Positions 36,937 to 46,716 are shown, counted from the first letter of the stretch. The stretch: DNA of 64,000 bases from Veillonella parvula (GCF_902810435.1 NZ_LR778174.1:731501-795500), one strand, 5' to 3'. The notes: generated from the sequence alone by a model not told the origin. Translations and numbers: made by a program.

Positions 36937-37351
36937 AAGGTACATTTTGTATAATCAGTAAGTTTTATGGTAGAGATATAATTTCATAGTATGGTATAAT
37001 TTATATATACCTTAGCAGGGTAAGCTTAAGTATATTTAACCGGTTTTCTAATGTTAGGATAATTGAACATTATTGCTTGCATTTGAAAACCGGTTTTTTG
37101 TATATCTATATTTTTATAGGAGGTGTAGCAGTCAGTTTTGTATATATTATTTTTTTTATATTGATAAGGCTCTATATGTTGTATTGAGATAGTTCGATAT
37201 GCATAAAAAACAACAATATATACTATTAAAATGATAATTCCTGTGAGTTATATCGGTGTGAATAAAACTTATGTGAAAATGTAAAAACCTATGCGTTTTA
37301 GTCATAATGCACAGTCGAAGTGTGATAAAAAATACATTTTAGTCATATAAG
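36937..37351 (+). other. Long intergenic region with a possible small RNA and a terminator
   Basis: No protein gene is visible. TATAAT occurs at 36977-36982 and 36995-37000, and a long-loop stem (AACCGGTTTTC at 37039-37049 with GAAAACCGGTT at 37085-37095, then T6) follows. The two could define a transcript of about 90 bases. A strong AGGAGGTG at 37118-37125 is followed only by a frame of eight or nine codons. TTTTAGTCATA occurs twice (37296-37306, 37337-37347), just upstream of the CoA-transferase promoter. Confidence 0.5.
37038..37100 (+). terminator. Terminator-like stem with a long loop
   Basis: Eleven paired bases (AACCGGTTTTC/GAAAACCGGTT) enclose a 35-base loop and are followed by six T. 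It may end the upstream operon or a small RNA. Confidence 0.65.
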
Positions 37352-37380
37352 TTGACAATACATTGGATGTGGACTACGAT
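37352..37380 (+). promoter_or_regulatory. Promoter of the succinate-to-propionate operon
   Basis: TTGACA (37352-37357), 17-base spacer, TACGAT (37375-37380). The direct repeat TTTTAGTCATA at 37296 and 37337, 41 bases apart, ends four bases before the -35 and is a candidate regulator site. Confidence 0.75.
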
Positions 37381-37457
37381 GAAGTCGGTTTAAGGAACGT
37401 ATTAGACCAAAGAGATTCAATTGTCGTTTAACAATGTTACTCTTAAAGGAGATGGTT

Positions 37458-38963
37458 ATGGTGATAGACATCAAAGACCGCGTAAAAAATGTGGACCTGC
37501 AAGGTAAAATTGTCACTGCTTATGATGCAGCTCAGTTGATTAACCCTAATGATAAAGTTGGTATTTCCGGCTTTACACCATCGGGTTATGCAAAAGTTGT
37601 GCCATTGGCATTGGCAGAAAGAATGGAAAAAGAACCATTCAAAATCGATTTGTGGACAGGTGCTTCTGTAGGTGATGAAGCTGATGGTGCGTTAACTCGT
37701 GCTAATGGTATTAATCGCCGTTTTCCATATCAAACCAATAAAGATATGAGAAAGGCTTTAAATGGTGGAGATGTTAAATACATCGATATGCATTTAAGCA
37801 CAATGGCACAAAATATTCGTTATGGATTTTTCGGAGATTTAGATGTAGCAATTATTGAAGTATGTCAAATCAACGAAGATGGTTCTTTAGTACCGACTAC
37901 CTCTGTTGGCAATTCTCCAACATTTGTTAGTCAAGCTAAAAAGGTTATCGTAGAGGTAAATGTATCTCAACCATTATCCTTAGTTGGTATGCATGATATC
38001 TATGAACCGTTGGATCCGCCACATCGTAAACCAATTCCGTTGGAACAGGCCGGCGATCGCATCGGTACAGAAGCAATACCTTGTGATCCTAGCAAAATTA
38101 TTGCTGTGGTTCCAAGTGATGTACCTGATACAACAAGACCTTTAGCTGCTATTGATGATGATGCAAAGGCAATGAGTCAACATCTTATCAAATTCTTTGA
38201 ACAAGAAATTGCAGAAGGTCGTTTGCCTAAAAACTTGCTTCCGTTGCAATCCGGCGTAGGTTCTGTAGCAAATGCGGTAATCAGTGGCTTGGCTCAAGGG
38301 CCTTTCACAGATTTATCTATTTATACAGAAGTAATTCAAGACGGTATGTTTGACTTGATCGATGCTGGTAAAGTAACTGTATGTTCCGGTACTGCATTGA
38401 GTCCTTCTCCAGATGGATTGAAACGTTTCTATGCGAATATTGATGAATATCGTAAAAAAATTATTCTTCGTCCGCAAGAAATTTCCAATAACCCTGGTAT
38501 TGCTCGTCGTATTGGTGTCATTGCCATGAATACTGCTATCGAATTTGATATTTTTGGCAATGTAAACTCTACTCATATTATGGGTAGCAAAATGATGAAT
38601 GGTGTTGGTGGTTCTGGTGACTTTGCACGTAGTGCATATCTCACTATCTTCTGTACCAACTCCGTTGCTAAAAATGGCGACATCAGTTCTATCGTTCCAT
38701 ATGTATCCCATGTGGATCATCCAGAACATGACACTATGATTTTCTGTACAGAACAAGGTGTTGCTGACTGTCGTGGTTTGAGCCCAGTGGAAAGAGCTCG
38801 TTTGATTATTGAAAAATGTGCTCACCCAGACTACAAACCTATGTTAACTGAATACCTAGAAAAAGCATTAGCTGCAACAAAGGATGCCCATACACCAATG
38901 TTGCTTGATGAAGCTCTTTCTTGGCATAAACGCTTCACAGAAACTGGAAGCATGAAAAAATAA
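37458..38963 (+). CDS. Succinate/propionyl-CoA:acetyl-CoA-type CoA transferase
   Basis: A 501-aa member of the acetyl-CoA hydrolase/transferase (Cat1/ScpC-like) family. It moves CoA through a glutamyl-CoA thioester. The catalytic Glu is E291 in IYTEVIQDGM, and the GVGGSGDFARSA and FCTEQGVADCRG segments are family hallmarks. Its place ahead of methylmalonyl-CoA mutase argues that it activates succinate, probably with propionyl-CoA as donor. I chose ATG 37458 because AAAGGAG is six bases upstream. The ATG at 37452 lies against the ribosome-binding site. Confidence 0.92.
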   Translation: MVIDIKDRVKNVDLQGKIVTAYDAAQLINPNDKVGISGFTPSGYAKVVPLALAERMEKEPFKIDLWTGASVGDEADGALTRANGINRRFPYQTNKDMRKALNGGDVKYIDMHLSTMAQNIRYGFFGDLDVAIIEVCQINEDGSLVPTTSVGNSPTFVSQAKKVIVEVNVSQPLSLVGMHDIYEPLDPPHRKPIPLEQAGDRIGTEAIPCDPSKIIAVVPSDVPDTTRPLAAIDDDAKAMSQHLIKFFEQEIAEGRLPKNLLPLQSGVGSVANAVISGLAQGPFTDLSIYTEVIQDGMFDLIDAGKVTVCSGTALSPSPDGLKRFYANIDEYRKKIILRPQEISNNPGIARRIGVIAMNTAIEFDIFGNVNSTHIMGSKMMNGVGGSGDFARSAYLTIFCTNSVAKNGDISSIVPYVSHVDHPEHDTMIFCTEQGVADCRGLSPVERARLIIEKCAHPDYKPMLTEYLEKALAATKDAHTPMLLDEALSWHKRFTETGSMKK

Positions 38964-38991
38964 CCTGTTTTTTTAGGAGGATGATGAAAAC

Positions 38992-40638
38992 ATGGCTTAC
39001 GAAAACTTAAAAGCCCAAATTGCTGAGTACAACAAACTTTGTGACGAAAAATGCGCAAAAACTCCAGAACGTCAAAACTTAAAATACAACCGTGTGTATA
39101 CACCAGTTGATATTGAAGGCTTTGATTATGAACGCGATTTGGGAATGCCTGGCGAATTCCCTTATACTCGTGGCGTACAACCTACTATGTACCGTGGCCG
39201 TTTCTGGACAATGCGTATGTATGCAGGCTTCGCTACAGCTGAAGAATCTAACAAACGTTACCGCTACCTAATCGAATCTGGTGCAACAGGTCTTTCCTGT
39301 GCATTTGACTTGCCTACACAAATCGGTTATGACTCTGATGATGTTATGGCTGAAGGCGAAGTTGGTAAAGTAGGCGTTGCTATTGACTCCTTGGCAGATA
39401 TGGAAATCTTGTTCGAGGGCATCGACCTTGGTAAAGTATCCACATCCATGACAATTAACGCTCCGGCGTCTGTTTTGTTGGCAATGTATATTGCAGTAGC
39501 TGAAAAACAAGGCGTACCTTCCACTGAATTGAAAGGTACAATTCAAAATGATATTTTGAAAGAATATGCAGCTCGTGGTACTTACATTTTCCCTCCAAAA
39601 CCATCCATGCGTTTGATCACTAATATCTTCGAATATTGTTCTCAATACGTTCCTAAATGGAATACTATTTCCATCTCCGGTTACCACATCCGTGAAGCAG
39701 GTTCCACGGCAGTGCAAGAAATCGCATTTACAATTGCTAATGGTATCGCATACGTAGAAGCAGCTTTGAAAGCTGGTCTTGATGTTGATACATTCGCTGG
39801 TCGTCTTTCCTTCTTCTGGAATGCTCATAATAACGTACTTGAAGAAGTTGCTAAATTCCGCGCATCTCGTCGCTTGTGGGCAACAATCATGAAAGAACGT
39901 TTTGGTGCTAAAAAACCAAAATCCATGATGCTTCGTGTACATACTCAAACAGCTGGTTCCATGTTGACTGCACAACAAGTTGATAACAACATCGTTCGTG
40001 TTGCTCTTCAAACTGCAGCTGCTGTAATGGGCGGTACTCAATCCTTACATACAAACTCCCGTGACGAAGCTTTGGCTCTTCCTACAGAAGCATCTGTACA
40101 AGTAGCCCTTCGTACTCAACAAATCGTGGCTTACGAATCTGGTTTGGCTGACGTAGTTGACCCATTGGGCGGCTCCTACTATGTTGAAGCTATGACTAAC
40201 GCTATCTATGACGAAGCTATGGCATACATCAAGAAAATTGATGAAATGGGCGGCGCTGTAGTAGCAATCGAAAAAGGCTACATCCAAAAAGAAATTCAAG
40301 AATCCGCTTACAAATGGCAAATGGAAGTTGAATCTGGCTTGCGCACAATCGTTGGCGTAAACAAATTCCAAGTTGAAGAAGAAGCTCCAAAAGACTTGCT
40401 TCGCGTAGACGCTTCCGTAGGTGTTAACCAATCTAAGAAAACTCAAGCAGTTCGTGCTAACCGCGATCAAGCCGCAGTTGATAAAGCCTTAGCTGATTTG
40501 AAAGCTGGTGCAGCTGACGAATCTGTTAACTTGATGCCATTAATTCTTGCAGCAGTTAAAACATATGCTACTTTGGGTGAAATTTGTAATGTATTGCGCG
40601 AAGTATTCGGTGAATACGAAGCTCATTCCACATTATAA
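38992..40638 (+). CDS. mcmA1: Methylmalonyl-CoA mutase, catalytic (large) subunit
   Basis: A 548-aa TIM-barrel subunit that, with B12, rearranges succinyl-CoA to (R)-methylmalonyl-CoA. Family signatures are [28 protein letters not shown] near the N-terminus, the [15 protein letters not shown] motif and [15 protein letters not shown]. The cobalamin domain found at the C-terminus of single-chain mutases is missing and is supplied by the next gene. This two-gene form is common in archaea and some Firmicutes. GGAGGAT ribosome-binding site. Confidence 0.95.
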   Translation: MAYENLKAQIAEYNKLCDEKCAKTPERQNLKYNRVYTPVDIEGFDYERDLGMPGEFPYTRGVQPTMYRGRFWTMRMYAGFATAEESNKRYRYLIESGATGLSCAFDLPTQIGYDSDDVMAEGEVGKVGVAIDSLADMEILFEGIDLGKVSTSMTINAPASVLLAMYIAVAEKQGVPSTELKGTIQNDILKEYAARGTYIFPPKPSMRLITNIFEYCSQYVPKWNTISISGYHIREAGSTAVQEIAFTIANGIAYVEAALKAGLDVDTFAGRLSFFWNAHNNVLEEVAKFRASRRLWATIMKERFGAKKPKSMMLRVHTQTAGSMLTAQQVDNNIVRVALQTAAAVMGGTQSLHTNSRDEALALPTEASVQVALRTQQIVAYESGLADVVDPLGGSYYVEAMTNAIYDEAMAYIKKIDEMGGAVVAIEKGYIQKEIQESAYKWQMEVESGLRTIVGVNKFQVEEEAPKDLLRVDASVGVNQSKKTQAVRANRDQAAVDKALADLKAGAADESVNLMPLILAAVKTYATLGEICNVLREVFGEYEAHSTL

Positions 40639-40666
40639 TATCGGCTGATTTCGGAGGTAATATATC

Positions 40667-41062
40667 ATGGCAGAAAAACGTATTAGAGTAATTGTAGCAA
40701 AACCAGGTCTTGATGGTCATGACCGTGGTGCAAAAGTAGTAGCACGCGCACTTCGCGATGCTGGTTTCGAAGTAATCTACACTGGTCTTCGTCAAACACC
40801 AGAACAAATCGTTGAAGCAGCGCTTTCTGAAGACGTTAATGTAGTTGCATTATCTCTTCTTTCCGGTGCTCACAATACATTGTTCCCTAAAATTGTTGAA
40901 CTTTTGAAAGAAAAAGGCATGGGGGATGTTCTTGTAATCGGTGGTGGCGTTATTCCTGACGCTGATATCCCTGGCTTGAAAAAAGCTGGCGTAGCGGCAG
41001 TATTCACACCTGGCACACCAACTAGCGATATCGTTAACTTTATTAAAGAAAACGTAAAATAA
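40667..41062 (+). CDS. mcmA2: Methylmalonyl-CoA mutase, cobalamin-binding (small) subunit
   Basis: A 131-aa B12-binding domain. The DxHxxG motif is [12 protein letters not shown], with H18 as the lower axial ligand of cobalt. ALSLLSGAH and [12 protein letters not shown] complete the Rossmann-like cobalamin fold. It works as a complex with the large subunit encoded 28 bases upstream. Confidence 0.96.
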   Translation: MAEKRIRVIVAKPGLDGHDRGAKVVARALRDAGFEVIYTGLRQTPEQIVEAALSEDVNVVALSLLSGAHNTLFPKIVELLKEKGMGDVLVIGGGVIPDADIPGLKKAGVAAVFTPGTPTSDIVNFIKENVK

Positions 41063-41074
41063 TTGCTTGGGCAA

Positions 41075-41108
41075 AGAGGGGTGCAACTCGAATAGTTGGC
41101 TCCCCTCT
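41075..41108 (+). other. Intercistronic hairpin between mcmA2 and meaB
   Basis: AGAGGGG and CCCCTCT, with inner AACT/AGTT pairing, form a stem-loop without a T run. It may stabilise or process the operon mRNA. Confidence 0.5.
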
Positions 41109-41140
41109 ATTCCCATATTCGAAGATAGGTGGTGAGGCGA

Positions 41141-42079
41141 ATGGATTTAGTTAAAGGCCTTTTTGAAGGTTCTAGACTAGCCTTAGCACGGTCCATAACA
41201 GCTGTAGAAAACGAGTATGATAATGCCATCGATATTATGAAGGCAATTTACCCTAAAACGGGGAACGCACGTATTCTCGGTATTACAGGGGCCCCTGGTG
41301 CTGGTAAAAGTACTTTGACCGATAAGGTAGTTAAACATTATTTAGATCAAGGTAAAAAAATCGGCATCGTTGCCATCGACCCAACTAGCCCATTCTCTGG
41401 AGGTGCTATCTTGGGGGACCGTATTCGAATGAATGATTTAACATTAAATGAAAATGTATTCATTCGAAGCATGGGCACGCGTGGTAGTCTTGGTGGATTA
41501 TCTAAAAAGACTGCAGACGTTGTAAAACTCATGGATGCCTTTGGCATGGATTTAGTAATTATTGAAACTGTAGGCGTAGGTCAATCTGAAGTAGATATTG
41601 TAAAAAATGCTGATACTACATTGGTTGTACTAGTTCCTGGTCTCGGTGATGATATCCAAGCTATCAAGGCGGGTATTCTTGAAATTGGCGATGTATTTGC
41701 TATCAACAAAGCGGATCGGGACGGTTGCGATCGTTTGAATGTTGAAATCGAGATGATGCTTGATCTCGATTCTCGCGAAGTCAAATGGAGACCTCCGATT
41801 AAGCGTACTGTTGCCAGCAAAGATCAAGGTGTAGATGAACTCATCGAAGCCTTGGATGAACATTTTGAGTATCTTGAAGACTCTGGTGAGTTGGATGCTC
41901 GCCGGGCAGAACGTACGCGTGATGAAATCATCGCAATGATTAATGAGCAAATTGGTCGTTATGTGGCGGAAAAAATAGTCACTAGCGATGAATTTAATAG
42001 CCAAGTGGCAGCTGTAAATGAACGCATGAGCGATCCATATACAGTTGTTAACGGCGTTATGTCAAATGTGCTAAAGTAG
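41141..42079 (+). CDS. meaB: Methylmalonyl-CoA mutase-associated GTPase MeaB
   Basis: A 312-aa G3E GTPase that protects methylmalonyl-CoA mutase and gates loading of intact cobalamin. Walker A GAPGAGKS is at residues 50-57. The family motifs VAIDPTSPFSGGAILGDRIRM, ETVGVGQSEVDI and NKAD are all present. ATG 41141 is preceded by GGTGAGG. The upstream GTG at 41129 falls inside the ribosome-binding region. Confidence 0.95.
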   Translation: MDLVKGLFEGSRLALARSITAVENEYDNAIDIMKAIYPKTGNARILGITGAPGAGKSTLTDKVVKHYLDQGKKIGIVAIDPTSPFSGGAILGDRIRMNDLTLNENVFIRSMGTRGSLGGLSKKTADVVKLMDAFGMDLVIIETVGVGQSEVDIVKNADTTLVVLVPGLGDDIQAIKAGILEIGDVFAINKADRDGCDRLNVEIEMMLDLDSREVKWRPPIKRTVASKDQGVDELIEALDEHFEYLEDSGELDARRAERTRDEIIAMINEQIGRYVAEKIVTSDEFNSQVAAVNERMSDPYTVVNGVMSNVLK

Positions 42080-42131
42080 ACGGCGACTACATAGCATGAG
42101 AGATTTAGCCTTATAAAAGGAGATAATCAAA

Positions 42132-42554
42132 ATGGCTTTTAAAGTATTACAAGTGGACCACATCGGTATTGGTGTTAATGATTTAGCAGCAACTAAAGAA
42201 TTCTATAAAAATGCATTAGGCATTGAACATCTTCCTGAAGACGAAATCGTAGAAGAACAAAAGGTAAAAGTATCCTTCTTCCCTTGTGGTGATGCTGAAC
42301 TTGAATTCTTAGAAACTACAACTCCAGATGGCCCTATCGGTAAATTTATCGAAAAAAATGGCGGTCGTGATGGCATCCAACACGTTGCATTGCGCGTTGA
42401 TAATATTGAAAATGCTATTGCTGATTTGATGGCTAAAGGCGTTCGTATGATTGACGAAAAACCTCGTTATGGTGCAGGCGGCTCCTCAATTGCTTTCTTA
42501 CATCCAAAAGCAACTGGCGGTGTTTTGCTTGAATTATGTCAACGTATGAAATAA
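42132..42554 (+). CDS. mce: Methylmalonyl-CoA epimerase
   Basis: A 140-aa vicinal-oxygen-chelate protein that interconverts (R)- and (S)-methylmalonyl-CoA, supplying the isomer needed by the decarboxylase. Metal ligands appear as H10 (VDHIGIGV), a His in IQHVALRVD, and a Glu in GVLLELCQ. Position and length fit the family exactly. AAAGGAGA ribosome-binding site. Confidence 0.95.
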   Translation: MAFKVLQVDHIGIGVNDLAATKEFYKNALGIEHLPEDEIVEEQKVKVSFFPCGDAELEFLETTTPDGPIGKFIEKNGGRDGIQHVALRVDNIENAIADLMAKGVRMIDEKPRYGAGGSSIAFLHPKATGGVLLELCQRMK

Positions 42555-42641
42555 TACAGTATCCAATTCACATCATTATATATGAGTTGTAGATATACAT
42601 ATACATATAATCCTACGTTATATATTAAATATGTATGCTTC

Positions 42642-42670
42642 TTGAACTTTATTCATTTATGAAATAAAAT
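42642..42670 (+). promoter_or_regulatory. Promoter candidate of the mmd operon
   Basis: TTGAAC (42642-42647), 17-base spacer, TAAAAT (42665-42670), 35 bases before mmdA. It implies that the sodium-pump genes can be transcribed separately from the mutase genes. Confidence 0.6.
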
Positions 42671-42704
42671 GATACTGTAACAAGTTTTATTTGGAGGTGC
42701 TATA

Positions 42705-44234
42705 ATGGCAACAGTGCAGGAAAAAATCGAGTTATTGCACGAAAAACTAGCTAAAGTTAAAGCTGGTGGCGGTGAAAAACGCGTTGAGAAACAACATGCT
42801 CAAGGTAAAATGACTGCTCGCGAACGCTTGGCTAAATTGTTCGATGATAATTCCTTCGTTGAACTTGATCAATTCGTTAAACATCGTTGTGTTAACTTCG
42901 GTCAAGAAAAGAAAGAATTACCAGGCGAAGGTGTAGTAACAGGTTATGGTACTATCGATGGTCGTTTAGTATATGCATTTGCACAAGATTTCACTGTAGA
43001 AGGTGGCTCTCTTGGTGAAATGCATGCTGCTAAAATCGTTAAAGTACAACGTTTAGCAATGAAAATGGGTGCTCCTATTGTTGGTATCAACGATTCTGGC
43101 GGTGCTCGTATTCAAGAAGCAGTAGATGCCCTTGCTGGTTACGGTAAAATTTTCTTTGAAAATACAAATGCATCTGGTGTTATTCCACAAATTTCCGTAA
43201 TCATGGGTCCATGTGCAGGCGGTGCTGTATATTCTCCAGCATTGACTGACTTTATCTACATGGTTAAAAACACTTCTCAAATGTTCATCACTGGTCCTGC
43301 AGTAATCAAATCTGTAACTGGTGAAGAAGTAACAGCTGAAGATCTTGGTGGTGCAATGGCGCACAACTCCGTGTCTGGCGTTGCTCACTTTGCAGCTGAA
43401 AATGAAGATGATTGTATCGCTCAAATTCGTTACTTATTAGGCTTCTTGCCATCCAATAATATGGAAGATGCTCCATTGGTAGATACTGGTGACGATCCAA
43501 CTCGTGAAGATGAAAGCTTGAATAGCTTGTTGCCAGATAACAGTAACATGCCTTACGACATGAAAGATGTTATCGCAGCTACTGTAGATAATGGCGAATA
43601 CTATGAAGTACAACCATTCTATGCTACAAATATCATTACTTGTTTCGCTCGTTTTGATGGTCAATCCGTTGGTATCATCGCTAACCAACCAAAGGTAATG
43701 GCTGGTTGCTTGGACATTAACGCTTCTGACAAATCTTCCCGTTTCATCCGTTTCTGTGATGCTTTCAATATTCCAATCGTTAACTTCGTTGACGTTCCTG
43801 GTTTCTTGCCTGGCACAAATCAAGAATGGGGCGGTATCATTCGTCATGGTGCTAAGATGTTGTATGCTTACTCTGAAGCTACAGTACCAAAAATTACTGT
43901 TATCACTCGTAAAGCATATGGCGGTTCCTACCTCGCTATGTGTTCCCAAGATTTAGGCGCAGACCAAGTATATGCTTGGCCTACATCCGAAATCGCTGTA
44001 ATGGGTCCTGCTGGTGCAGCTAATATTATCTTCAAGAAAGACGAAGATAAAGATGCTAAAACAGCTAAATATGTAGAAGAGTTTGCGACTCCTTATAAAG
44101 CTGCAGAACGTGGCTTCGTAGATGTTGTAATCGAACCTAAACAAACTCGTCCAGCAGTTATCAACGCTTTGGCAATGCTTGCAAGTAAACGCGAAAACCG
44201 TGCTCCAAAGAAACATGGTAATATTCCATTATAA
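42705..44234 (+). CDS. mmdA: Methylmalonyl-CoA decarboxylase alpha subunit (carboxyltransferase)
   Basis: A 509-aa carboxyltransferase that moves the carboxyl group of methylmalonyl-CoA to the biotin of the gamma subunit. It shows the acyl-CoA carboxylase beta-type double domain: [21 protein letters not shown] at the start, [12 protein letters not shown] and [12 protein letters not shown] in the first half, then [22 protein letters not shown] and [10 protein letters not shown] in the second. The following mmdD-E-C-B order matches the known Veillonella pump. GGAGGT ribosome-binding site. Confidence 0.97.
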   Translation: MATVQEKIELLHEKLAKVKAGGGEKRVEKQHAQGKMTARERLAKLFDDNSFVELDQFVKHRCVNFGQEKKELPGEGVVTGYGTIDGRLVYAFAQDFTVEGGSLGEMHAAKIVKVQRLAMKMGAPIVGINDSGGARIQEAVDALAGYGKIFFENTNASGVIPQISVIMGPCAGGAVYSPALTDFIYMVKNTSQMFITGPAVIKSVTGEEVTAEDLGGAMAHNSVSGVAHFAAENEDDCIAQIRYLLGFLPSNNMEDAPLVDTGDDPTREDESLNSLLPDNSNMPYDMKDVIAATVDNGEYYEVQPFYATNIITCFARFDGQSVGIIANQPKVMAGCLDINASDKSSRFIRFCDAFNIPIVNFVDVPGFLPGTNQEWGGIIRHGAKMLYAYSEATVPKITVITRKAYGGSYLAMCSQDLGADQVYAWPTSEIAVMGPAGAANIIFKKDEDKDAKTAKYVEEFATPYKAAERGFVDVVIEPKQTRPAVINALAMLASKRENRAPKKHGNIPL

Positions 44235-44307
44235 TTCGATTCGGTAAACATATCATCGAATTTGGGAGATACCTTTCTTTACTACTTTTTTAGAAAGGGG
44301 AATGATT

Positions 44308-44655
44308 ATGGAAGGACAAGCAGTTACTACCAATCCTTGGTTAATCATGGCGATTAATATGACAGTTGTATTTGCTGTATTGATAGCTTTAGGTATTCTT
44401 ATGGAAATCGTACATTTAATCGATCCTACTAGGAAGAAAAAAGAAGCACCAGCAGCAACTGCTCCTGTTGTTACTCCAACAGCTACTTTTGTAGCTCCAG
44501 CAAATGCATCTGCTCAAAATGAGGATGAAGTAGTAGCAGCTATCGTAGGTGCCATTGTGGCGATGGGGTACTCATCTGAACAAATTGCATCTATTCGACC
44601 TACAGCAACCAGTGCTAAATGGCGCTTGGAAGGTCGCTTAAGCGGTAGAGGTTAA
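44308..44655 (+). CDS. mmdD: Methylmalonyl-CoA decarboxylase delta subunit
   Basis: A 115-aa membrane-anchored subunit that holds the complex together. One N-terminal helix (about residues 9-31, WLIMAINMTVVFAVLIALGILM), an Ala/Pro/Thr linker, and a C-terminal domain (DEVVAAIVGAIVAMGYSSEQIASIRP) that is repeated in the epsilon subunit. ATG 44308 is seven bases after AAAGGGG. The ATG at 44302 is too close. Confidence 0.95.
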   Translation: MEGQAVTTNPWLIMAINMTVVFAVLIALGILMEIVHLIDPTRKKKEAPAATAPVVTPTATFVAPANASAQNEDEVVAAIVGAIVAMGYSSEQIASIRPTATSAKWRLEGRLSGRG

Positions 44656-44678
44656 AATATTTTTAGGAGGCATTTGTA

Positions 44679-44846
44679 ATGAGCAATGCTACAACAACTA
44701 ACGGTAAAGCTCCATCTCAAGATGTAGTAGCAGTAATCGTTGGTGCATTAGCGGCAATGGGTTATTCCGCTGATCAAATCGCGCATATCCGTCCAATCGT
44801 AAGCTACAATTGGAAAATGGAAGGCCGTTTGCGTGGTAATCGATAA
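44679..44846 (+). CDS. mmdE: Methylmalonyl-CoA decarboxylase epsilon subunit
   Basis: A 55-aa protein. After a short polar start it consists of one domain (DVVAVIVGALAAMGYS, then ADQIAHIRPIVSYNWKMEGR) clearly related to the C-terminus of MmdD. It stabilises the decarboxylase complex. TAGGAGG lies nine bases before the ATG, and the frame is exactly 56 codons ending in TAA. It occupies the expected position between mmdD and mmdC. Confidence 0.95.
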   Translation: MSNATTTNGKAPSQDVVAVIVGALAAMGYSADQIAHIRPIVSYNWKMEGRLRGNR

Positions 44847-44947
44847 GATAATTGGCTATTTTGATAATCCGTGGGATTACTCAATTTATATGTGTAAAAA
44901 TATTTATAAGTTTTGTGTAGGAACTACACATTTTGGAGGAATTTAAG

Positions 44948-45331
44948 ATGAAAAAATTCAACGTTACAGTAAATGGTACAGCATATGATGTAGAAGTTAA
45001 TGAAGTAAAAGCAGCGGCTCCTGCAGCAGCTCCTAAAGCAGCTCCAGCAGCAGCTCCAGCTCCTAAAGCAGCTCCTGCACCAGCTCCTGCTGCAGCAGCA
45101 GCTCCAGTTCCAGCAGGTGCTGAAACTGTAAAAGCTCCAATGCCTGGTAAAATCTTATCTGTAGCAGTATCTGCTGGTCAAGCAGTTAAAAAAGGCGAAA
45201 CTTTGTTGATCCTTGAAGCTATGAAAATGCAAAATGAAATCGCAGCTCCACATGATGCTGTAGTTTCCGAAGTTCGCGTATCTGCTAACCAAACTGTATC
45301 CACTGGTGACGACATGGTTGTTCTTGGCTAA
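44948..45331 (+). CDS. mmdC: Methylmalonyl-CoA decarboxylase gamma subunit (biotin carrier)
   Basis: A 127-aa biotin carrier. Residues ~20-58 are a flexible Ala/Pro-rich linker with repeated AAPKAAP and APAPAP units. The C-terminal biotinyl domain has the biotinylated lysine K93 in LEAMKMQNE. It carries the carboxyl group from the alpha to the beta subunit. ATG 44948 follows GGAGGA by seven bases. The linker DNA is repetitive and may vary in length between strains. Confidence 0.96.
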   Translation: MKKFNVTVNGTAYDVEVNEVKAAAPAAAPKAAPAAAPAPKAAPAPAPAAAAAPVPAGAETVKAPMPGKILSVAVSAGQAVKKGETLLILEAMKMQNEIAAPHDAVVSEVRVSANQTVSTGDDMVVLG

Positions 45332-45401
45332 TACCAAGTGTTGTATGACGTGGCTGCGCCACGTCATCTAACAATTTTATATTTGTGAAAGGGGAACGCA
45401 T

Positions 45402-46523
45402 ATGGAGGCTTTTGCTGTTGCGATTCAATCCGTTATTACAGATAGCGGGTTCCTCGCATTTACAACAGGCAATGCTATTATGATTCTTGTAGGTTTGATC
45501 CTATTGTATTTGGCATTTGCTAAAGAGTTTGAACCTTTATTGTTGGGTCCGATTGCGTTTGGTTGTATACTTGCCAATATTCCTCGTAATGGTTTCGAAG
45601 AAGGCGTTATGGCACTTATTAGCGCAGGTATCTCCCAAGAAATCTTCCCACCTTTAATTTTCCTAGGTGTAGGTGCAATGACTGACTTTGGTCCACTCAT
45701 TGCTAATCCTAAAACATTGCTTTTAGGCGCTGCCGCTCAAATCGGCGTATTCGTTGCTTTAGGTGGCGCAATGATGCTTGGCTTCACAGCTCAAGAAGCA
45801 GCTGCTATCGGTATCATCGGTGGTGCTGACGGCCCTACATCCATTTACTTAGCTACTAAACTAGCTCCTCATTTATTAGGTGCTATCGCGGTTGCCGCAT
45901 ATTCCTATATGTCCTTGGTACCGTTGATTCAACCGCCTGTAATGAAACTCTTCACTACGCAAAAAGAACGCGAAATTGTTATGGAGCAATTGCGTGAAGT
46001 TACACGTTTTGAAAAAATCGTGTTCCCAATTGTTGCAACGATCTTCATTTCCTTATTGCTTCCTTCCATTACATCCCTTTTAGGTATGTTGATGTTAGGT
46101 AACTTGTTCCGTGAATCTGGCGTAACTGAACGTTTGTCCGATACTTCTCAAAATGCGTTAATCAATACTGTTACAATCTTCTTGGCAACTGGTACTGGTT
46201 TAACAATGAGTGCGGAACATTTCTTAAGCGTACAAACAATTCTTATTATCTGCTTAGGCTTAGTTGCATTTATCGGTGGTACTGCTGGTGGCGTATTATT
46301 TGGTAAATTGATGAGCTTAGTAGATGGTGGTAAAACAAATCCACTTATTGGTTCTGCCGGTGTATCCGCGGTTCCAATGGCGGCTCGCGTATCTCAAGTA
46401 GTAGGTGCGAAAGCTAACCCAGCTAACTTCTTGCTCATGCATGCTATGGGTCCTAACGTAGCTGGCGTTATTGGTACAGCAGTAGCTGCAGGTACAATGC
46501 TTGCTATGTTGTCTAACCACTAA
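45402..46523 (+). CDS. mmdB: Methylmalonyl-CoA decarboxylase beta subunit (Na+ pump)
   Basis: A 373-aa integral membrane protein with about nine or more helices that decarboxylates carboxybiotin and exports sodium ions. The conserved functional segments are [20 protein letters not shown] (the Asp-containing Na+ site) and the C-terminal [19 protein letters not shown] followed by [17 protein letters not shown]. Length equals that of the characterised Veillonella MmdB as I recall it. AAAGGGG ribosome-binding site. Confidence 0.97.
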   Translation: MEAFAVAIQSVITDSGFLAFTTGNAIMILVGLILLYLAFAKEFEPLLLGPIAFGCILANIPRNGFEEGVMALISAGISQEIFPPLIFLGVGAMTDFGPLIANPKTLLLGAAAQIGVFVALGGAMMLGFTAQEAAAIGIIGGADGPTSIYLATKLAPHLLGAIAVAAYSYMSLVPLIQPPVMKLFTTQKEREIVMEQLREVTRFEKIVFPIVATIFISLLLPSITSLLGMLMLGNLFRESGVTERLSDTSQNALINTVTIFLATGTGLTMSAEHFLSVQTILIICLGLVAFIGGTAGGVLFGKLMSLVDGGKTNPLIGSAGVSAVPMAARVSQVVGAKANPANFLLMHAMGPNVAGVIGTAVAAGTMLAMLSNH

Positions 46524-46536
46524 TAATTTAATAATT

Positions 46537-46578
46537 ATTCACCCAGGTGTACCTAAATTGGTACACCTATTGGTGAAT
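46537..46578 (+). other. Extended two-step hairpin after mmdB
   Basis: An outer stem ATTCACC/GGTGAAT and an inner perfect stem AGGTGTACC/GGTACACCT enclose a six-base loop. No T run follows, so it is probably a 3'-end stabiliser or processed terminator of the mmd transcript. Confidence 0.6.
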
Positions 46579-46716
46579 CAAAAAGCCCTTGGTCATTATG
46601 TAATCATACATAAAAGGGAATATTTGCAATAAATGCTTTTCAGATCGGTCATTAGGTGATTAGCAAGATTTCACAGAATAACCTTCTAGTGCTTTAAATA
46701 TAGTAGAGGTGGTCAC

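Noticed and set aside
37118-37170. A short gene after the strong AGGAGGTG at 37118
   Set aside because: The nearest TTG frame ends after about eight codons and the GTG inside the site is followed at once by TAG.
39268-40041. A 257-codon open frame on the minus strand, rich in Cys and His
   Set aside because: It lies entirely inside the methylmalonyl-CoA mutase large subunit and mirrors its codon pattern; no ribosome-binding site and no recognisable domain.
38992-41062. Isobutyryl-CoA or other acyl-CoA mutase instead of methylmalonyl-CoA mutase
   Set aside because: The surrounding epimerase, MeaB and methylmalonyl-CoA decarboxylase genes make methylmalonyl-CoA mutase by far the better reading.
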